A stretch of 64,000 nucleotides of DNA from CALXQW01 sp031553045 (lineage in GTDB: Bacteria; Verrucomicrobiota; Verrucomicrobiia; Opitutales; Intestinicryptomonadaceae), in contig JAVBLZ010000004.1 of the NCBI GenBank assembly GCA_031553045.1, positions 1-64,000 of the forward strand, in the 5' to 3' direction. The stretch's first letter is position 1; each line of letters begins with the position of its first letter. Under the pieces are notes generated by a model. That model did not search any database. It was not told where the DNA came from and saw only the letters and a list, made by a program, of their open reading frames with translations. Shown here piece after piece: positions 52,812 to 61,006 of this stretch. A program made the translations under genes and the position numbers.

Positions 52812-52890
52812 CCCTCTGCTGGGGATTCGGGCATATCCCTCTGCTTTGCAGAGACAGGGATATGCCTTTAGAATCCCCGTCCGCAGAGGG
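52812..52890. repeat. Long interrupted stem-loop, 79 bases
   Basis: Pairs: CCCTCTGC (52812-52819) with GCAGAGGG (52883-52890), GGGGATTC (52821-52828) with GAATCCCC (52871-52878), GGCATATCCCT (52830-52840) with AGGGATATGCC (52856-52866), and an apical CTGC-TTT-GCAG. In all 27 or more pairs, with no T run at the base. Confidence 0.75.
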
Positions 52891-52986
52891 TTAGACCATA
52901 GGGGGCATAAAAGGAATCTATTTAGTCAAACATACAAGGCAGGGATGTCCGACCGACCTCTTTCTCTGAGCGACCGCATTTTTTGG

Positions 52987-53079
52987 AATGTCCCACATAG
53001 AAAATTCAATACAGCCTTTCACGCCTTACAGGCAAAGCATTTGCGGGCTTTTTTGGGGTGTGAAAAATCGTGGGACATT
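52987..53079 (-). repeat. 93-base element bounded by 10-base inverted repeats
   Basis: AATGTCCCAC (52987-52996) and GTGGGACATT (53070-53079) are perfect inverses. The inside recalls the diverged copy at 44623-44713 when read on the opposite strand. It precedes the terminase-like gene by 39 bases. Confidence 0.55.
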
Positions 53080-53118
53080 GCACTTTGATGTCTCGTTTTT
53101 TGACAGCGTGCATATTGT

Positions 53119-53727
53119 ATGGAAGAAAATATTGCATCTCGAATTTTAAACAAAGACATCGAAAATATAGCGAAAAAAGCCGCACACGGCAAACCGCTTA
53201 CCGACTCCGAACGAGCACGCATAGTTGAAACTTGTGGACAATCTGAATTTCAGAAATACGCAAAAAGCGCAGTTGAACTTGCAGAAATTCTTGGCGTAAA
53301 TAGAAAGACAATATCGCGCTGGCGTAAGCATAAAGATTCGCCAAAACCGACAAGCAACGGACGCTACGATATCGAAAAATGGAGACTCTTTGTGCGTGAA
53401 AACAATCTCAAAGAAAAAGAATCGCCCGAAGAAACAGCCCTGAAACTCCGCAAACTAACAGCAGAAGTAAAACAAGCGGAACTCAAACTTAGCGTACTAG
53501 AAAGCCAATACGTTTCCATTGAAGAAGTGCAAAAAACTTGGACCATCCATAACGATATTGTACAAACAGTTTTGAACCGAAATTTCTTAAGCGAACTCCC
53601 TTCAAGCTTGACCAAGCTCAACGCTATACAAATTCGCGAAACGCTCACGACACTACTAGACAAATCCTACGCCGAAATCTCAAAAGCAAGTAGCGAAATA
53701 AAAGATACAAACAACAAGGACGCTTAG
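53119..53727 (+). CDS. Terminase small-subunit-like HTH protein
   Basis: A 202-residue protein with a helix-turn-helix (SAVELAEILGVNRKTISRWRKHK, about residues 55-78) followed by a long coiled region (ETALKLRKLTAEVKQAELKLSVLESQYV) and a helical C-terminus. This combination resembles the Nu1-type small terminase subunits that select phage DNA for packaging. No large subunit, portal or capsid gene follows; the next genes are defence genes on the other strand. It is probably a remnant or a satellite gene. Confidence 0.6.
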   Translation: MEENIASRILNKDIENIAKKAAHGKPLTDSERARIVETCGQSEFQKYAKSAVELAEILGVNRKTISRWRKHKDSPKPTSNGRYDIEKWRLFVRENNLKEKESPEETALKLRKLTAEVKQAELKLSVLESQYVSIEEVQKTWTIHNDIVQTVLNRNFLSELPSSLTKLNAIQIRETLTTLLDKSYAEISKASSEIKDTNNKDA

Positions 53728-53792
53728 TATTTGCGTTCCGCTTTGCTACTCTCGGCACTCTCTCATCAAAAGCACCTAAACGACGGCTACGC

Positions 53793-54083
53793 TTAATATT
53801 CGTGCGGGAAAAGCACAGTCGTCACGCTTCTGTCCCATTCCGTTATTATCCAGATTTTTTCGCCGTCGGGCAGCCTGTAAACACTCATCAAACGCATACC
53901 ATTTTTAAGGGCGTCCGCATTTGCGATTTTGTCTTCGTCGCATATTTCTCCCCAGTCTCCGCTGGCATGGCGTGCGATGTATGGAAATAGTATTTCCGCA
54001 TCACTATTCACATGCTCCATGACTCCGCGAGTCGCTACTATCGTCCCAAATTCAAACTTGGCGGCTATTGTTCTTTTTTGCAT
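53793..54083 (-). CDS. Small conserved protein of the mobilome
   Basis: A 96-residue protein starting at the ATG at 54083 (MQKRTIAAKFEFGTIVATRG), with AGGAAGGAA upstream. It matches a common family of about 100 residues often labelled 'plasmid related protein' or, without proof, 'type I restriction subunit M'. Family signatures are FGTIVATRGVME, ARHASGDWGEI.DEDK.AN..ALK.G.RLMSVY, and GEKIWIITEWDRSVTTVLFP. Function unknown. The longer frame to 54179 starts at TTG and is not preferred. It is the last minus-strand gene of the right defence cluster, 146 bases after the DUF4268 gene. Confidence 0.8.
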   Translation of the reverse strand: MQKRTIAAKFEFGTIVATRGVMEHVNSDAEILFPYIARHASGDWGEICDEDKIANADALKNGMRLMSVYRLPDGEKIWIITEWDRSVTTVLFPHEY

Positions 54084-54229
54084 ATTCTGATTCCTTCCTG
54101 ATGACTTCAAGTCCATCTCTCCAGAATACCAAATCCCAATAAAATCCGCAACGGTTTTATGAATTATTATCCACCTCAAACCTAGTGTTTGTACGCGATG
54201 GGAAAATCTTTGCGCTAATTAAGGCTGAC

Positions 54230-55177
54230 TTATTTTTTGTAAAAATCTTTACAGTACGGAGTGAAAACTTTTCGGAAAAGGCGAACATTATCCAAGCACC
54301 ATTGCATATTGGAATTTTGCAAATTTTCATTTTCCGAGAAAAGCTCTGCAACTGAATGACGAAGAACTATACGAGAGGCTTTTTCAGCTTCTATCCATTC
54401 ACAAGAACTACCGAGCTTCTTTTCAAGTTCCTCTTTATTTTCAGAAAGAAAATTAAATAAAGCTTTATCGCGCGTTATGTAAAGTTCGCAAGCTAAGGCA
54501 GACTTTCTTGTATCAACTGTAAGAGCAATATGCGCTTTTGAAGTGCCGATAGCAAAATTGTACCAATGTTGTGCCGCAGGGGTATGGCAGGATAAAGCTT
54601 GGTCGTTATTTTCAATAAAAGACTTCAAGCTTGTCCAAAACTCCAGCTGTTTTTGCTTAGTGTTTGTAAGTTCTCCAGAGGCAACATCGGCCTTAACTGC
54701 CTTAGCCCATTGATTAGGACGAACGATAATATTGAATCTTGGCGCAGGATTTGAATTCCCAATTTTCAACGCTTCGATTTCGATCAGAAAAAATCCTATG
54801 TTTTCTCCGATTTTTTCATTCATCCATTCAATGGCGCGGACGTGCTCTTCTTTCGCTTTTTTTACAATCCAAATTGCAAGCAAAACATCATGCCCCGCGG
54901 CATAGGTGACGAGCTTGCCCAAGTGATCATGATTCGTCTCTTCTAACTGATTCTCGATTATAACCTTACTTTCTGAGTCGGAATCCATTGCGAGAATATC
55001 TACGTTGTATCTGCCGACGTTCGCTTCTGTTTTAATGAGGGTTAAGTCGCAACCTATTTCAGAACCCAGCAATTGTAGATTTTCTTCCTGCGCAAGCCAC
55101 GGAGTAAAATCCCTAGCTTCATCCGACCAAATTTCACGAAGGTTTACTTTTTGTATTTTTCCTAAAGGCGTTTTCAT
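54230..55177 (-). CDS. DUF4268 nuclease-like protein
   Basis: A 315-residue protein of the DUF4268 family. The N-terminal half has a PD-(D/E)XK-like core: NVGRYNVDILAMDSDSESKVIIENQLEETNHDHLGKLVTYAAG is the family hallmark, with D60 and E75-x-Q77 in the active-site positions. The C-terminal DUF4268 domain follows from about residue 170 (KQLEFWTSLKSFIENN). Members are commonly found in restriction and defence contexts, presumably acting on DNA. It starts 36 bases after the res stop, in the same operon direction. Confidence 0.85.
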   Translation of the reverse strand: MKTPLGKIQKVNLREIWSDEARDFTPWLAQEENLQLLGSEIGCDLTLIKTEANVGRYNVDILAMDSDSESKVIIENQLEETNHDHLGKLVTYAAGHDVLLAIWIVKKAKEEHVRAIEWMNEKIGENIGFFLIEIEALKIGNSNPAPRFNIIVRPNQWAKAVKADVASGELTNTKQKQLEFWTSLKSFIENNDQALSCHTPAAQHWYNFAIGTSKAHIALTVDTRKSALACELYITRDKALFNFLSENKEELEKKLGSSCEWIEAEKASRIVLRHSVAELFSENENLQNSNMQWCLDNVRLFRKVFTPYCKDFYKK

Positions 55178-55213
55178 AATGTGAATTTATGTTTTCGTGA
55201 TATGCTAGAAATT

Positions 55214-57946
55214 TTACTGGAAATACTTCTTTATCAACCCATCCAACGTTGCGTTTGAAAGGACTGCCGTATGCGGAATCAAAAGATATTGCCAAGACTT
55301 GCCGTTTATTTCTTTGGTGTGTGTCGTAGCATATTCGCACCATTCTTTTGCTGCGGTCGCTTTTGCTTTAACAATATCGTCAGACAGATCTTTTTCAGCC
55401 TTCGTTTCGCATAAGAGCATTTTGTCTTTCATCTCCACGATGAAGTCGGGTTCGTATTCTTTTCCTGAAACATATTCTATACAAATATCACGACTACTTG
55501 GCTTGAACCATTTTTCGACTTCGTTTGCATCTTCCAAAATTTCAGAAAAGCGACGTTCGGTGTCTGAATCAAATTTCATTTTCGGATACAGACACTTTTT
55601 GTATCCTGTGAAAATTATGTCCTTAATGTCTCGCTTTGTAAAAACTGGATTTCTGAATGACTGCTCGTTGTCTCCCGAGCTGATAGTATAATTGTTCCCA
55701 GACAACACTCTAAACCCTTTGCAAACTGTCGCCTCATATTCGTTTGCCTGAGTCTCGTAATGCTTGAACATTTCATCGTGCAAATACGTGGAAACTTCCT
55801 TACGATTAAATAAAATCACTTTCTTGACTTCCTTTTCACCCTTGATGTAAGAGCGCAAGAAATTTGCGTATTGGCGAGCGATAGAATTCATTACAGACGC
55901 ATTGTCGTCGTAATTTATGTCGTTAAAATCGACAAGAGCTGCAATGATGATGTTTTCAGGGGTTTGGTCGTCATCGAGTTCTTCGGCTTCGATTACATAG
56001 CCTGCATTTGTTTGCAAATGCTTAACGAGTATATCGCTCGAGACAGCTTCAAATTTACGGAGCTTTTCTGTGTCTAGCGTAAAATCTTTGAAGAACAATC
56101 TGCTTTCGCCTTTTGGCGTGATAACGATGCGCGGAACATTTATTGTGAGCTCCTGAATTATGCTGATGGTATTTTCGACGCTCTTTCCGATTTCAATCTT
56201 TGGTTTTTCTTCAAGGCTCAATTCGGCTTGTGGAACAATTTGAATGCGCTTCTCCTCAACAAGGGCGACTATTTTTTTGACCACTTCTGGCTTCGACAAT
56301 TCTTGAACAGAAGACAAGTGCTCAAAGTTATCCTTAATCACTTCGTTTGTGATTTTTGCGATTTCTTTTTCCTCTTCCGATTGGAATGAAAATTTTTCTG
56401 CTACCTTTTCTTGAAGAGAAGGCGTACCTTGTCGCGCTATGCCCGTAACTGATACTTCGGGTTTTTTACCCGCAATAATGTTATCTATGGCGCTTCCGAC
56501 ACGTACGGCAACTTTGCCTTCCATAGGAATGTCTCTACCTAAAACGACAGTTTGCCTGATAAGAGAATTTGGATCTTTTGCATAGTCCACAATTTCTTGA
56601 AATTTGTCGTGCGATACAATTGTGAGCCTGTCAACCGAAGGTTCGCCTGTGCGCTTGCCATAAGGTAAACGCAAGCCGCGTCCAATGGATTGTTCTACAA
56701 GCGTTTTGGAATTTGCCGCACGCAATGGGACAATCGTGTAAAGATTCGTCACGTCCCAACCTTCCTTTAGCATATTGACGTGTATGACAATTTCTATCGG
56801 ATTACTTGGGTCTTCAACGGTAAGAAGATTTGTAATAACTTCGTCTTTTTCTTCGCCTGACGTATTTGAATGTACTACCAAAATCTTATTAGCGTATCTT
56901 CCGCCGAAAAAGTCTTGGCTGCCCAAATATGCCTCAAGAGTCTTTGCGTGGTTGATGTCTATCGCGACAACAAGCACAAAAGGTTTTACAGTATTAACTT
57001 CTTTGTTGGCGGCATACGTGATCAAATCGGCCTTTGTCGATTCGTGTATGCACATTGCGTCGTGCAACTTTATGCGTTCAAGCTCGTCTTCTGAATATTG
57101 TTTAGGGTCAAAATTCTCACGCGTGGCAACGGCGGGTTCTTTTACAAATCCGTCGCGTATGGCGCAAGCAAGCGGGTAATTGTAAATGACATTTTTGAAA
57201 GAAACAGCCTTGCTGCCTTTTTCAATCTGAGGAGTTGCGGTAAGTTCTAATCCTAATACTGGCTTTAAGTCATTCAAGGCTTCCCAGCCTGCAGAAGCGC
57301 GATAGCGGTGAGACTCGTCCATAATTAGAACCAAGTCTTCCTTGCTGGCCAAGTATTCAAAATAACTCTCGCCTATGGTTTCATTCAAACGACGTATACG
57401 GGCAAGAGATTTGCTTGCGTCGTCATCTGCAAGTTTGCCTTTGTCGCGTGCGGTGATTTTTGCGATGTTGAAGATATTTATGACAACATCGGAAATCATA
57501 TCGGGGCGAACGCCTATGCCGCTTTCATAATTTTCACCTGTCACAATAATGGGCGGATTCTGCGCAAATTCGCCAATTCCCTTAAAAACATATTTTGGTG
57601 AATTCGGAGTAAAGTCCGCATGCAATTTTTGATAAATTGTAAGATTGGGTGCAACTATGAAAAAGTTTTTGACGTTATAAACCAAACGCAAATACGCAAT
57701 GAAAGCACCCATCAAACGCGTTTTACCAACACCCGTGGCAAGAGCAAAACAGATGGAAGGAAACTCACGCTCAAAATCGACAACACTGCCATACTCGCTT
57801 TTGATTATCTCAAGTGCCTGCGCAATATCCGCACCTTTTTCAGGAGAGCAGATTTCACACACTCTGTCCAAAATCCCCAGCGACTCCCTCTGCGGAGCCC
57901 TCAAACTCAACCTATTAGAAATTGTATTTACGTCTTTTATGCTCAT
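55214..57946 (-). CDS. res: Type III restriction enzyme, Res subunit (second system)
   Basis: A 910-residue helicase-nuclease. Walker A is ATGVGKT (70-76), the DEAH-like box reads LIMDESHRYR, motif III is LTATPQ, and motif VI is QSIGRGLRLPYG after DVTNLYTIVPLRAANSKTLVE. The C-terminal nuclease core reads EPDFIVEM and LLCETKAEKDL. The sequence is clearly different from the Res at 2700-5360, so the two systems are not a recent duplication. It starts 11 bases after the NDT-like gene and lies in the operon mod, NDT-like, res. No frameshift is seen. Confidence 0.92.
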   Translation of the reverse strand: MSIKDVNTISNRLSLRAPQRESLGILDRVCEICSPEKGADIAQALEIIKSEYGSVVDFEREFPSICFALATGVGKTRLMGAFIAYLRLVYNVKNFFIVAPNLTIYQKLHADFTPNSPKYVFKGIGEFAQNPPIIVTGENYESGIGVRPDMISDVVINIFNIAKITARDKGKLADDDASKSLARIRRLNETIGESYFEYLASKEDLVLIMDESHRYRASAGWEALNDLKPVLGLELTATPQIEKGSKAVSFKNVIYNYPLACAIRDGFVKEPAVATRENFDPKQYSEDELERIKLHDAMCIHESTKADLITYAANKEVNTVKPFVLVVAIDINHAKTLEAYLGSQDFFGGRYANKILVVHSNTSGEEKDEVITNLLTVEDPSNPIEIVIHVNMLKEGWDVTNLYTIVPLRAANSKTLVEQSIGRGLRLPYGKRTGEPSVDRLTIVSHDKFQEIVDYAKDPNSLIRQTVVLGRDIPMEGKVAVRVGSAIDNIIAGKKPEVSVTGIARQGTPSLQEKVAEKFSFQSEEEKEIAKITNEVIKDNFEHLSSVQELSKPEVVKKIVALVEEKRIQIVPQAELSLEEKPKIEIGKSVENTISIIQELTINVPRIVITPKGESRLFFKDFTLDTEKLRKFEAVSSDILVKHLQTNAGYVIEAEELDDDQTPENIIIAALVDFNDINYDDNASVMNSIARQYANFLRSYIKGEKEVKKVILFNRKEVSTYLHDEMFKHYETQANEYEATVCKGFRVLSGNNYTISSGDNEQSFRNPVFTKRDIKDIIFTGYKKCLYPKMKFDSDTERRFSEILEDANEVEKWFKPSSRDICIEYVSGKEYEPDFIVEMKDKMLLCETKAEKDLSDDIVKAKATAAKEWCEYATTHTKEINGKSWQYLLIPHTAVLSNATLDGLIKKYFQ

Positions 57947-57957
57947 AGAATTAAAGT

Positions 57958-59136
57958 TTACGCCAAATCTTCTTCTTTAATAGTTTCCCGAATTGCTTTT
58001 TTGAGGGCATCTGGCTTCTTCTTATCGTATTGTATTATGTTTATATGCTTAACGTCAAAATGTATATTGCTATAGTGAGATTGCTCGCATATATAAATAA
58101 TTGGCTTCCCTGATTGTACAGCATATCCAGCTTCAAAATATACACCTTGATTATGATATGTTAGATCGCAGATAAGGAATTTTGACTTATCAATTTCTTC
58201 CTTAATTTTTTCTACTATAATTTTAGTATGCCGCTGTTTGTCTACTCTTACACATTTTATTTTTAATTCGGATTCAACAAGTGTATGAAGCGTATTTTTA
58301 TAGAATTTATCCATATCGCGTTTATCTTTAACGCATAATTCCAAATTATATTTAGCTCTAAAATCTTTTTTAGCCTTTTCAAGATTTTGTAATGGAATAG
58401 ACTGAACACCAATAGAATCACATACTACAATATCCGCCATTTTGCCGAATTTCATTGCTACGAAGCATTGAGGCTTAATTTGAGTAGATCTTGTTGATTT
58501 TTTAGCTCCAGATGATTTATCTACTGCCTCTAATGCGTGCGTCAATCCTTCTTCAGTAAGAGTTACTCTAAGTATTTTTCCGCTTGTTCCTGCCGTAGTT
58601 ACGGAAACATAGTGCTCTTTTTTTAAACTACCAATAGTAGATGTTATATGGTCGAAATTTCGGCTGAAGAACGATTCATAATTATTTCCCATTGTCGATG
58701 TAAATGCACCTCCATGCGGCGCAACTTGAACCGCTTCAAAACTATCACTATCCTGCGCTTTTTTCGCAAAATTCTTTAAGACTCTCAAAGAAATAGCACC
58801 AAGGCTTGGGAATTTTTTTGAAATATCCTTGTATCTGAAAAATTCATAATCATTCGATTTTGCAGGGATCTGAGCTTCATTAGATAACACTACAGGAATT
58901 TTATCTTTATGAAAAACACAATATTCATTGAGAAGGCTAAATAAGTTAAATCTTTCATCTACACTAAGATTTAATAGAAAGACCTTAAATGAATTTGTAT
59001 TTTCCAATCCATAAATGCATTTATTGCTTTTGTATATACTTATCCCATCATAATCTTTATATGTCGACTGATAATGACCTGTAAGTGGACATGTTTTTTT
59101 AGAAATATTTGCAAGGCTACTGAAGAAATCACTCAT
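57958..59136 (-). CDS. Nucleoside 2-deoxyribosyltransferase-like protein inside the type III operon
   Basis: A 392-residue protein. Residues 1-150 are of unknown fold (with a KTCPLTGH near the start). Residues about 160-210 look like a winged helix (DHITSTIGSLKKEHYVSV then VTLTEEGLTHALEAV). Residues 224-380 form a nucleoside 2-deoxyribosyltransferase/TIR-like domain: CFVAMKF (224-230), LICDLT (321-326), GVYFEAGYA (331-339) with the catalytic-type Glu335, GKPIIYIC, and HFDVKHINIIQY at the end. Such domains cleave N-glycosidic bonds of nucleotides in several defence systems. Its start shares a base with the mod stop (TAATG), so it is coupled to mod and lies between mod and res. Not a known type III subunit. 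Confidence 0.75.
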   Translation of the reverse strand: MSDFFSSLANISKKTCPLTGHYQSTYKDYDGISIYKSNKCIYGLENTNSFKVFLLNLSVDERFNLFSLLNEYCVFHKDKIPVVLSNEAQIPAKSNDYEFFRYKDISKKFPSLGAISLRVLKNFAKKAQDSDSFEAVQVAPHGGAFTSTMGNNYESFFSRNFDHITSTIGSLKKEHYVSVTTAGTSGKILRVTLTEEGLTHALEAVDKSSGAKKSTRSTQIKPQCFVAMKFGKMADIVVCDSIGVQSIPLQNLEKAKKDFRAKYNLELCVKDKRDMDKFYKNTLHTLVESELKIKCVRVDKQRHTKIIVEKIKEEIDKSKFLICDLTYHNQGVYFEAGYAVQSGKPIIYICEQSHYSNIHFDVKHINIIQYDKKKPDALKKAIRETIKEEDLA

Positions 59137-60977
59137 TACTCATTGCCTCCGAATAGGTTGAGTTGGGATTTGTCGGAAGGTTTTTGTTTTTTAAAGGATT
59201 TTTTGGAGTCGGGGGATGGAATGGGTTCGGCTGGTTGAGACATGGGGAGGTTTTTGATTTCCAGGGAATAGTCGTCGTGGTTCCATTCGCATTTTTTGAG
59301 GATGGCTTTGGGAATCTTTTTTAGAGTCAGGTTGGCGTAATCGTCGGCTTTGCCGTCGAAGGATCCGCAACAAATGAGAAGTGATGACTTTTTGCCGACT
59401 TCCGAATTCAACTTTTTGAGCATTTGTCCCGTCAGGTGTTGGGTTGTGACGTAGATGAAGTCAGACTCTGTAGACTTGCCTTGCTGCCAGTAGATGTCGG
59501 GGCTTGGGTTGTATGTAAAATTTTCAATTTTGCACAAGGCACGGACAAGCATGACGTTGTCGAATTGCTTGTTGATGATGGGGTTGCTCCACTCGTCGAA
59601 CTGTATGAGGCTTGGCGCCAAGTTGTAATAACGGAAACCGCCGCCGCCTTGCCAATTTACAGACTTTGAAATACCGCCTTGGTCTGTACCATCAATTACC
59701 TTCTGTAAACGTGGCACACAATGAGTGTCGCAATGATCGCCCAATTCAATACCTATCCAACGACGCCCCATTTTATGAGCAACAGCCGCCGTCGTCCCCG
59801 ACCCAAGAAAACTATCTAAGACCAAGTCATTGGGTTTGGTTGCTAATTCAAGTATTCTTGCGATCAATGCCTCGGGTTTTTTCCCCATAGGGAAACGAAC
59901 ATCTCCTTCTTTTGTTAAATTATTCAGCGGAAACCCAGACCAGTATGTTCCGAGCTTTTCCTTTTTGATCAAAGAGCATCCTTTTCTTTCAGCGGAATCT
60001 TTAAGCCATATTACACGTCTTATTGTAGGGCTGATATACAAATGTTCAACCAATTTATTTTTGTCTCTTCCTGTTTTGGGAACATATGACGCAACAAGCA
60101 ATTCATCATTATTTAGTGCCTTAAATTCTTCAATTATTCGCGTTCTTATACTGGTTTGCGCATTGGTATCGGAAAAAATATTTTCAAAATTTTCTTTGTA
60201 TACGGTCTCTCTATCTTCACCCGATTTTTGCAATGAATTTACTGTTGTTCGCTTTATTCCCTTGTACTTTTTTACGACAATAGGATCACCAGAACCATCT
60301 TTAATAGTTCGTTCTTCAATAAATTCACCCTTGTCTACTATTATGCTAGTATATTTCCAGCTACTTTCATTGGCTTCCATTTCATCGATAAGCGCAAAAA
60401 GATCTGTTTCCTCATATACGTCATTAAATTTTTCAAATATAGTATAATCTTTTGCATATACCAAAATGTATTCTATATTTTTTTTAAGACGTTTGTCTTC
60501 TCCTCCACCACTAGCGCCCGCCGTTAACTTCATTTCAACGCTTATCTGATTGATGAAATTTTGACGACCGAAAACTTCATCTAGCAAAACCTTTGCATAA
60601 GCAAACTCATCATCACTCAATTGACAGAAGAAAATTCCATCTTCCATAAGTAAATTGCGAAAGATTTGAAATCTATCGCGCATGAGGGATAGCCAAATAG
60701 AATGCTCGAGTCCGTCGTCGTAGTGTTCAAAGGCGTTGCCAGTGTTGTAGGGTGGGTCTATATATATGCACTTAACTTTGCCTGCGTAATCCTGCTCAAG
60801 AGCTTTTAGCGCGAGCAAATTGTCGCCCTTGATAAGCATATTGTCAAAAATATCATCTTTGCCATGACGCACCTTGGCATGATACGACTTGCCCGAATCC
60901 TCCAACAAAATCCTCGGCTCCAAACTCGTCCGCTTATCCTTCCCAATCCACGTCAACTCTAATTTTTGCTTGGTCAT
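59136..60977 (-). CDS. mod: Type III DNA adenine methyltransferase, Mod subunit (second system)
   Basis: A 613-residue beta-class methyltransferase. DPPY is at 74-77 (YIDPPYNTGNAF) and the SAM-binding DSFLGSGTT is near 385-393, followed by HKMGRRWIGIELG. The region between holds the target-recognition part and differs from the first Mod of the window. The C-terminal extension (residues about 500-613) is polar and ends KSQLNLFGGNE. It starts 29 bases after the phosphoesterase-NTPase stop. It would mark the host DNA for the second system. Confidence 0.93.
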   Translation of the reverse strand: MTKQKLELTWIGKDKRTSLEPRILLEDSGKSYHAKVRHGKDDIFDNMLIKGDNLLALKALEQDYAGKVKCIYIDPPYNTGNAFEHYDDGLEHSIWLSLMRDRFQIFRNLLMEDGIFFCQLSDDEFAYAKVLLDEVFGRQNFINQISVEMKLTAGASGGGEDKRLKKNIEYILVYAKDYTIFEKFNDVYEETDLFALIDEMEANESSWKYTSIIVDKGEFIEERTIKDGSGDPIVVKKYKGIKRTTVNSLQKSGEDRETVYKENFENIFSDTNAQTSIRTRIIEEFKALNNDELLVASYVPKTGRDKNKLVEHLYISPTIRRVIWLKDSAERKGCSLIKKEKLGTYWSGFPLNNLTKEGDVRFPMGKKPEALIARILELATKPNDLVLDSFLGSGTTAAVAHKMGRRWIGIELGDHCDTHCVPRLQKVIDGTDQGGISKSVNWQGGGGFRYYNLAPSLIQFDEWSNPIINKQFDNVMLVRALCKIENFTYNPSPDIYWQQGKSTESDFIYVTTQHLTGQMLKKLNSEVGKKSSLLICCGSFDGKADDYANLTLKKIPKAILKKCEWNHDDYSLEIKNLPMSQPAEPIPSPDSKKSFKKQKPSDKSQLNLFGGNE

Positions 60978-61006
60978 AGTGATAAAATACTTTTATTAAT
61001 CTAGAA

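Larger units (their letters stand above)
52429..53118. other. Structured non-coding region
   Basis: About 690 bases with no supported gene. It contains related inverted AAATAG-AAAAAGGTA stretches (52440-52460 and 52608-52630), a GC-rich block at 52650-52720, a small ACCGA/TCGGT hairpin near 52757-52773, the long stem-loop at 52812-52890 and the AATGTCCCAC element at 52987-53079. Confidence 0.55.
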
